From Pseudoalteromonas sp. XMcav2-N (GTDB lineage Bacteria; Pseudomonadota; Gammaproteobacteria; Enterobacterales; Alteromonadaceae): a stretch of DNA of 64,000 nt. The notes beneath the pieces are model-generated. The model worked only from the letters and a program-made list of their open reading frames with translations, made no database searches and had not been told where the DNA came from. The translations under genes and the position numbers were made by a program. Every line of letters begins with the position of its first letter. Position 1 is the first letter of the stretch. Location: assembly GCF_024124545.1 (NCBI RefSeq), contig NZ_JAMXSF010000009.1, positions 62,001 to 126,000 of the forward strand, read 5' to 3'. This document shows, one piece after another, positions 58,651-64,000 of this stretch.

Positions 58651-60825
58651 ATGAAATTGAAAATGACAGGATGTGCAGCCGCCGTGATCTTAAGTTGTTC
58701 CGCGTCAGCGGGAACGGGCGTGCAGGATTTTTTGGACAGCTTAAGAAACTTCGAATCGGGTATTAACCCTGCGCTTGCAGACTTTTACCTGAAGAACCTG
58801 AATAACCCGGTTTACAAGTATGCCAAAGTCTCTGCACCCGGTCGTATGGTGCGTGACTGCTCGACCGGGAGCATGATCCCTGAAGATACCACCATCAATC
58901 AGTTTTTTACCAAGCTGGGTATTGACGGAATCTATAACTCACAAACTCCGTATAGTGCTGAGATGTTTAAAACTATGCAGTATAACTCCATGAATGCCTG
59001 GGGATTTGTGGGTTATCAGCTGGGTGAAGCCGTTCTGATTGATGCTGGCTACTATAGCCCGAAAGTGGTGACGATTGATGGCAAAGAGTACGACAGCTTC
59101 TACGTGTTTGTGGAAGACAGCACCTGGATTGGCTGTAAAACCGAGGCCCTGGTTGAGATTGTCGGCTCTGGTGGTAACCAGATCCAGGCAACAGATGTGA
59201 ACCGCTGGGAAGGCACCTTTGTCGGTAAGAATGGCGTCAACTCATTCGCTGACCTGCTGATCCCGGATAATCAGGAACTGGTGATGCGCGATGCCATGCG
59301 GTTTAACTATGGCGTGATGACGCAGTTGCTGACCGATGCCAACATGACCTGGGAGCAGGCACTGGCGAAGAGCTGGCCGGGCACAGACGACAATGGTAAT
59401 CCAATCACAGTGCAGGCGACTATGTCTGGCTTGCTGGCTGCGGCTCACTTACGTGGCGCCTGGGGTACTGCACGATTGCTGACCAAGGATGAAATCACCT
59501 GTGATGAGCTGGGCACCTGTATCACTAAGTATGTACACAAGTTTGGTGGTTACAACACTATCTTCGACACGCCAGCGGATGATGTGATTGAAGGGTCAAA
59601 GTACGATGAAAAGCTGTCTGCGGGCTGGGGTAACGATTTAGTGCTGCCCGGTGGTGGTGTGGATGTTATCGAGCTGCATGAGCAAAGCGGCTCTGTGACC
59701 ACAGTGCGCGATTTCACCGTGGGTGAAGACCGTATTATTCTGCGCGACTGGCAAACGGCTGCACCGCTGAGTAACCTGTCAGTCTCTGATGTGGCTGCCG
59801 GTGCTGAGCTGGCATTTGCCGGTCAGCGTGTGGTACTCGAAGGCGTATCGGCTGCTGCCGTTAATGTGAACACCGAAGCGGTGATTGCCCAGTCGGATAT
59901 CTATGAAATTGCCTGGTCAGGCAAGCAGACTGTGACCGGCTTTAATCCGCAATTGGATAAAATTCGTGGCACGGCGGGCATTGGCTTTAAACATCTTAAA
60001 GCGTATGAGACCGATACGGCATTAGTGGTGGGTGTGCAGGCCAAAGATGGTGGTATCTACAGTTCGGTTGAGCTGGTTGGTCTGACGATTGCTGACTTGA
60101 CACCAGACATGTTTGATAACGTCACCGGTGGTTACGACCGTCTGGGCTTTATTGTGCCGCTGAACAGTCAGAACTGGGGCTGGAATATGGCACTGACCGT
60201 GAACAGCTTTGACCCGGCCAAAACTGTGATCAGCATGCCGCTGTTCAACTATACCTTCTCTATGCTGGTGCTGACGCAGGAAGGCGCGGATACGGTGATC
60301 ACACTGGACGAAACGGCATCAAAAGGCGATCAGAAACGTCTGGTACTGAAAAACACCGATGTGAACAGTCTGAGTGCTGCCAACTTTGACTATGTGTCTG
60401 GTAACTTTACTGACGTGGTGATTGACGTACCGGTATTCTATGACATCACGGCCACAGTGGTGGGTACGGGTGGCAGCATTTCGCCGACACCAGATGCAAA
60501 CGGGGTGATCAGCGCTAAGGGCAACACCGACTTCACACTGACCTTTGTACCAGACAGCGGTTATCGCGTTGCGACATTGAAAGTCGATGGCGTGAGCGTG
60601 ACAGCGCAGTCAAGCTACACCTTCCCGGCACTGTCTGCTGCGCACAGCGTAGAGGTGACCTTTGAACCTGGTAATGCCTGTCCGGCACCCTGGAATGCAG
60701 CAGATGTCTATACGACGGGCGATCAGGTGACCTTTGAAGGCAAAACCTATGAAGCTAAATGGTGGACGCAGGGTAATAACCCGGCCTCACTGGGCCCATG
60801 GAAAGAAATTGCCAATTGTCAGTAA
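58651..60825 (+). CDS. Secreted multidomain chitin-binding protein
   Basis: 724 residues with signal peptide MKLKMTGCAAAVILSCSASA. An N-terminal domain (about 20-300: NFESGINPALADFYLKNLNNPVYKYAKV, later AWGFVGYQLGEAV) resembles lysozyme-like folds by its early Glu and GYQ segment, but this is tentative. A hemolysin-type calcium-repeat-like stretch follows (about 310-375, DDVIEGSKYDEKLSAGWGNDLV). A repeat domain (about 590-670, TATVVGTGGSISPTPD) of the InlB-B-repeat type precedes a C-terminal CBM5/12 chitin-binding module (680-724: APWNAADVYTTGDQVTFEGK, AKWWTQGNNP). GAGGAAA is 8 bases before ATG 58651. It should act outside the cell on chitin or peptidoglycan; the catalytic role is unproven. 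Confidence 0.8.
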   Translation: MKLKMTGCAAAVILSCSASAGTGVQDFLDSLRNFESGINPALADFYLKNLNNPVYKYAKVSAPGRMVRDCSTGSMIPEDTTINQFFTKLGIDGIYNSQTPYSAEMFKTMQYNSMNAWGFVGYQLGEAVLIDAGYYSPKVVTIDGKEYDSFYVFVEDSTWIGCKTEALVEIVGSGGNQIQATDVNRWEGTFVGKNGVNSFADLLIPDNQELVMRDAMRFNYGVMTQLLTDANMTWEQALAKSWPGTDDNGNPITVQATMSGLLAAAHLRGAWGTARLLTKDEITCDELGTCITKYVHKFGGYNTIFDTPADDVIEGSKYDEKLSAGWGNDLVLPGGGVDVIELHEQSGSVTTVRDFTVGEDRIILRDWQTAAPLSNLSVSDVAAGAELAFAGQRVVLEGVSAAAVNVNTEAVIAQSDIYEIAWSGKQTVTGFNPQLDKIRGTAGIGFKHLKAYETDTALVVGVQAKDGGIYSSVELVGLTIADLTPDMFDNVTGGYDRLGFIVPLNSQNWGWNMALTVNSFDPAKTVISMPLFNYTFSMLVLTQEGADTVITLDETASKGDQKRLVLKNTDVNSLSAANFDYVSGNFTDVVIDVPVFYDITATVVGTGGSISPTPDANGVISAKGNTDFTLTFVPDSGYRVATLKVDGVSVTAQSSYTFPALSAAHSVEVTFEPGNACPAPWNAADVYTTGDQVTFEGKTYEAKWWTQGNNPASLGPWKEIANCQ

Positions 60826-60846
60826 TGACGCAATTTGATTAAGGGC

Positions 60847-60881
60847 AAGCCATGGCCTGCGCAAGCGACCATGGCTTTTTT
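60847..60881 (+). terminator. Terminator of the chitin-binding protein gene
   Basis: AAGCCATGG (60847-60855) pairs with CCATGGCTT (60869-60877), followed by TTTT. Confidence 0.88.
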
Positions 60882-61006
60882 GATCTGTGTGGCATGGCAC
60901 CTGATTACAGCGAATCTGGATGGGGTCGTCATCTAGTGAAGCGCTGTGGTGATTAGCCACTTCTGCCAACTGCAAAAGAAGGTTATAAGGAGAAAAAAAG
61001 AGGGAG
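60882..61006. other. Intergenic stretch at the base-composition boundary
   Basis: No gene or known signal seen. From about 60970 the sequence turns AT-rich and stays so into the large minus-strand gene. Confidence 0.4.
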
Positions 61007-61040
61007 ATAAAAACGCCATGGCGGACTTATCATGGCGTTT
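61007..61040 (-). terminator. Terminator of the large minus-strand gene
   Basis: AAACGCCATG (61011-61020) pairs perfectly with CATGGCGTTT (61031-61040). On the minus strand the stem is followed by TTTTATCT, so it should end transcription coming from the gene at 61253, about 210 bases away. Confidence 0.7.
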
Positions 61041-61252
61041 AGAGCATGTGATATTCCATACCTGCTCTTGCTGTTCTAGTGAGTAGGTTAGACTTCATCT
61101 GACAGGCAGTATGAGCGAGAAACGGACAGTCTGACAAACACGTTTGTGGACAGAAACGTGATAGATTAATTGCTCAATAACTAGTTATATGGATTAGAAA
61201 AAGTATCAATAAATTAAAGAGCCAGAGGCAAAACCTACAAGCTACATCAGTT

Positions 61253-64000
61253 TTACTTAGGTTTAGAAACATCCAGAACAAAGACATCAATTAGCCCTTT
61301 TAGTTCTGCGGGCAATTGTTCTTCAATACTGCTTTTTAGTTCCTGAGCACTACTTATCTCATGCCTTTTTCGCCCTGCAACCTCTTCATCTACACCAAAC
61401 CAAATAACAAGGTAAATACCTTGATGTTCAGCATCAGGGTGGATTGAGTAACGTTCGAATAGCTGAGCAGAGGCAGCCGAATATAACTCACTATGCCATT
61501 GTCCCTTTGCCTCTATAACGAGTAACCGCCTTTTACCGTCAATCATCTTAGTTGCAGTTATATCAATCCTATTTTGATTCTTGGTCTGATGTTCGGGCGT
61601 AACTGAGATACTTTGAGGGTGGAGTACCAAGTTCAGTCGTTCGGCAATGATCTCGACAGAATTAACTTCATTTAAATGTATATCACACCCATTTTTATCT
61701 TTCGTATAAAAACGACTTGCCGTATTGAACTCGCCTCCGTCAATATCCTTTTGATAGTTTATCAACTCTTGAATAACGAGTTGGCGTAATCCTTCAACCG
61801 TAACTACAGCGTTATTGTTCAATAAATCTGCTATTTTTTGAGGGGTAGGGGGGGCGAAATCTCTTAGAGCTTTCTTACGCAACTGCTCTGCCTGTATGCT
61901 TGTTAACTCTCTATAAATATCAACATAACGTTTATCTTTTAAAAGTCGACTAAGAACAGAGATTGCTGCATCGTGACTGTCGTTACCAATTGTCCAAATG
62001 AGCTCTGTCAGAAACCTATATGCCGTTTCTCCAACAGGGCTTCCAGTTCCCCAACTGCTAGGAAGGTACACCTTTGGCCATTGTTTAAAGTAGGCTTCAA
62101 GAATAGCTTCTACCTTCTCAGATGTTAGCTCAGGCCAATATGAATGGTGGCTCCGATTCATTCGACCTGAACGCTCATTAAACAAAAGTACTGAGTTTTT
62201 ATCAGACCTTAACCAATTCAAATACGGTTTTGCCACTTCTATATCCAGGAAGTAGAATGCTCGAACAAACCAGAATTTACGCCTTTGTTCGAGTTTTTCA
62301 TCAGCTGTTGCATCGGGCCACTTAGATAAAAATTCAGAACAACGAACAAGAATGATTTCATTCAGTTCTTCTCGTTTTCCGTAATGAGCCGCGAGTTCAA
62401 AAAGAGAGTCCAGTGCATAGGGTTCAATCGCATTGAAACGACCAAGCCACTCAATTGATAACTTTGCTCGTAAAGGACTGAATATGTTGTCGTACTTTAA
62501 TAAGTCGACCTCAGGGTGGGCACACTTAGATTGCGCCAATTGAGGCTCAACGTATTGACGTAGAAATTGCTCGGCAGATTCAATATCAGGAAAAATTAAG
62601 CGATCAACTTCAGTTCTAAGAGCATCGCGTTCACCTTCATCAACAGCAGAATGTCCCATACTTAAGTTTGTTCTCAGTGCAATTAGCAACGAAGACTTGA
62701 CGCCTTCCAAGTTTCCACAATCACGCATGATTTCAAGGCAAGCCGCGAAAAGGATGGTTTCAACGAATAAGCCCTTAGAAGCGCATTGCAATTCAGCTAG
62801 CTTTTGCAGATTAGGAACATCTGATTCAATAAAGTCGAGGCAGTTTCTCAGCGCATTTCGAACAAGCGTTTCATCACCAAACTCAGGTTCTATACGCTCT
62901 GGTTGCTCCAGTACGAGTCCAGCAAAACGAACCAAGCAATGCCAATGTCGTCCACCTTCAATCAGAGCACGGTTTTCCTGAACAAATTCGATATTTTCCA
63001 CATGAATTTGTCTAGTTTTCTTGTCATGGCGTTTTATTAGTCGGCGATGTTTGAAATTCCACTCTCGATCTTCCTTTTTGTCCCAAATAGCCGTTTGCCT
63101 ATTTTGAAAAGCCCAGCGCCTCATGAATTCAGTTTTTTTAGAGGCTTGAACACGCATATGTCGACGCAAATAATCAGGCCCTAAGTCTTCCTGTGCACGG
63201 TGATAATTATGTCGCGGCATAAAACTCACCCACAATTCGAGGTTATCGCTCATAAACGCCAAATCAACAATAAACTTATGATCATCAAGATTTAGACGAA
63301 GACCGGCATGTGAGCAATGCCCACCAAACTTGTGTACTTTAGTTTGGAAAATCTGATCTCTATCAGTTAGCTTACCGAAAACATGAGCAATAATTTCTTG
63401 ACGTAGGGCATTATCTTCCCGAAGTAATTTAACCGAGTTGATATCTTGAGTATTTACTTGTTCTGGAAAATTAAGATTTTCAATCCATTGCCAGACACGC
63501 AACGGCTCAAAAGGTGGTTTAGCTAACTCAAAATAGCGATCCAGCATTGAACCAATGATTTTGCTCACCCCAGTTCGACAGTCACATTCATACGCTTTTT
63601 TTCCACAGGTGCAGGCTAAGCCTTTACTCAATGAATCTAACAGCCATTCGATGACCTCCAAAGTTAAACAAGATATTAAACGCTTAACAAAATAACGCCC
63701 TCCTATTTCTCTCTCAAAACGCTCTTTATGACTAGGATATAGGTTGATGCAACTTAGAAAGAACACTTCAAGCTCATCCGGACTAAATGTGTCTGGACCA
63801 AGTGTTTTGATTACATCTGCTGCTATATTCAGAGATGAATGACTAGCTTCAGCAATCAATTCTTTCAAATCTAAACGGAAGTCGTAATCATCAATCATTA
63901 ACAGGCAGCTCTTAGCTAATACTCGAACTTGTTTAGTTTCACTTGATGCTAATAATAACTGACGTAACTCTTTGACTAACCACTTTGCGGCCTTAGAGCC
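61253..64000 (-). CDS. Large helical protein with C-terminal PD-(D/E)XK nuclease-like domain (5' partial)
   Basis: At least 915 residues are visible. The frame stays open from the in-frame ATG at 63898 to the window edge (it reads WLVKELRQLLLASSETKQ upstream), so the true start is outside. Most of the protein is helical and repeat-like. A Cys cluster near the start (LACTCGKKAYECDC, about 93-107 counted from 63898) may bind zinc. The C-terminal 150 residues hold RIDITATK and RLLVIEAKGQW, the D...ExK pattern of restriction-type nucleases. The gene is more AT-rich than its neighbours, which suggests transfer. This build is typical of anti-phage defence effectors; an NTPase part may lie upstream. 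No named family was recognised. Confidence 0.78.
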   Translation of the reverse strand, partial: GSKAAKWLVKELRQLLLASSETKQVRVLAKSCLLMIDDYDFRLDLKELIAEASHSSLNIAADVIKTLGPDTFSPDELEVFFLSCINLYPSHKERFEREIGGRYFVKRLISCLTLEVIEWLLDSLSKGLACTCGKKAYECDCRTGVSKIIGSMLDRYFELAKPPFEPLRVWQWIENLNFPEQVNTQDINSVKLLREDNALRQEIIAHVFGKLTDRDQIFQTKVHKFGGHCSHAGLRLNLDDHKFIVDLAFMSDNLELWVSFMPRHNYHRAQEDLGPDYLRRHMRVQASKKTEFMRRWAFQNRQTAIWDKKEDREWNFKHRRLIKRHDKKTRQIHVENIEFVQENRALIEGGRHWHCLVRFAGLVLEQPERIEPEFGDETLVRNALRNCLDFIESDVPNLQKLAELQCASKGLFVETILFAACLEIMRDCGNLEGVKSSLLIALRTNLSMGHSAVDEGERDALRTEVDRLIFPDIESAEQFLRQYVEPQLAQSKCAHPEVDLLKYDNIFSPLRAKLSIEWLGRFNAIEPYALDSLFELAAHYGKREELNEIILVRCSEFLSKWPDATADEKLEQRRKFWFVRAFYFLDIEVAKPYLNWLRSDKNSVLLFNERSGRMNRSHHSYWPELTSEKVEAILEAYFKQWPKVYLPSSWGTGSPVGETAYRFLTELIWTIGNDSHDAAISVLSRLLKDKRYVDIYRELTSIQAEQLRKKALRDFAPPTPQKIADLLNNNAVVTVEGLRQLVIQELINYQKDIDGGEFNTASRFYTKDKNGCDIHLNEVNSVEIIAERLNLVLHPQSISVTPEHQTKNQNRIDITATKMIDGKRRLLVIEAKGQWHSELYSAASAQLFERYSIHPDAEHQGIYLVIWFGVDEEVAGRKRHEISSAQELKSSIEEQLPAELKGLIDVFVLDVSKPK

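Noticed and set aside
61018-61086. 22-codon frame starting at ATG 61018 (MADLSWRLEH...)
   Set aside because: It begins inside the terminator hairpin of the minus-strand gene, the ribosome site is too far away, and the peptide looks random.

Overview
The window reads as chromosomal DNA of a marine gammaproteobacterium of the Alteromonadales, most likely Pseudoalteromonas. The pointers are the petABC-sspAB block, the dolP-diaA-yraN-lpoA/rsmI/rnpB block, a GlyGly-CTERM surface protein, a chitin/amino-sugar locus with a TonB-dependent receptor, and small MKLxLNKK-type precursor-like peptides. Species is not assigned. Almost every gene is intact. Only petA (left edge) and a large nuclease-like gene (right edge) run out of the window. 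I found no tRNA, 5S/16S/23S rRNA, insertion sequence or CRISPR array.

Layout. 0-3.4 kb: cytochrome bc1 complex (petA end, petB, petC) and stringent starvation genes sspA-sspB. 3.4-8.3 kb: envelope and housekeeping genes (dolP, diaA, yraN, lpoA on the minus strand; rsmI and the RNase P RNA on the plus strand). 8.3-11.7 kb: an orphan exported protein and a SecD-SecF pair without yajC or tgt, probably a second copy. 11.7-21.5 kb: accessory secreted-protein region. It holds a membrane-anchored winged-helix regulator with a beta-propeller, two paralogous exported PD40 propeller proteins, a membrane protein/XRE pair behind a long inverted repeat, a gene behind a sigma-54 promoter, a BNR-repeat GlyGly-CTERM protein and a 50-residue precursor-like peptide. 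21.5-27.6 kb: ABM monooxygenase/DUF2798/LysR, an exported unknown, a chemoreceptor and mutM.

27.6-36.8 kb is the most unusual part: a divergent cluster of an M20 peptidase, a RimK-like ATP-grasp ligase, a second ATP-grasp protein fused to a helix-hairpin-helix domain, and a cytoplasmic M14 carboxypeptidase with accessory beta domains. A CPA1 antiporter and a second precursor-like peptide follow. Amide-bond-making and amide-bond-breaking enzymes side by side suggest an undescribed peptide tagging or trimming pathway (inference).

36.9-45.4 kb: DUF3299 protein with a His-rich FtsX-type ABC exporter/importer, purC, and a four-gene overlapping operon of cupredoxin-like protein, GGDEF-EAL protein, DUF3034 protein and a lipoprotein truncated haemoglobin. 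45.4-49.3 kb: FkbM methyltransferase, GT9 glycosyltransferase, outer-membrane barrel, sulfurtransferase. 49.3-60.9 kb: amino-sugar/chitin locus (ROK regulator, sugar ABC transporter, GH3 N-acetylhexosaminidase, TonB-dependent receptor, chitin-binding secreted protein), with shared TTAGTCAAA-type motifs upstream of the transporter and the receptor, and a heavily structured intergenic RNA-like segment. 61.2-64.0 kb: visibly more AT-rich, a large helical protein ending in a PD-(D/E)XK-type nuclease domain, probably an acquired defence gene whose N-terminus lies outside the window.
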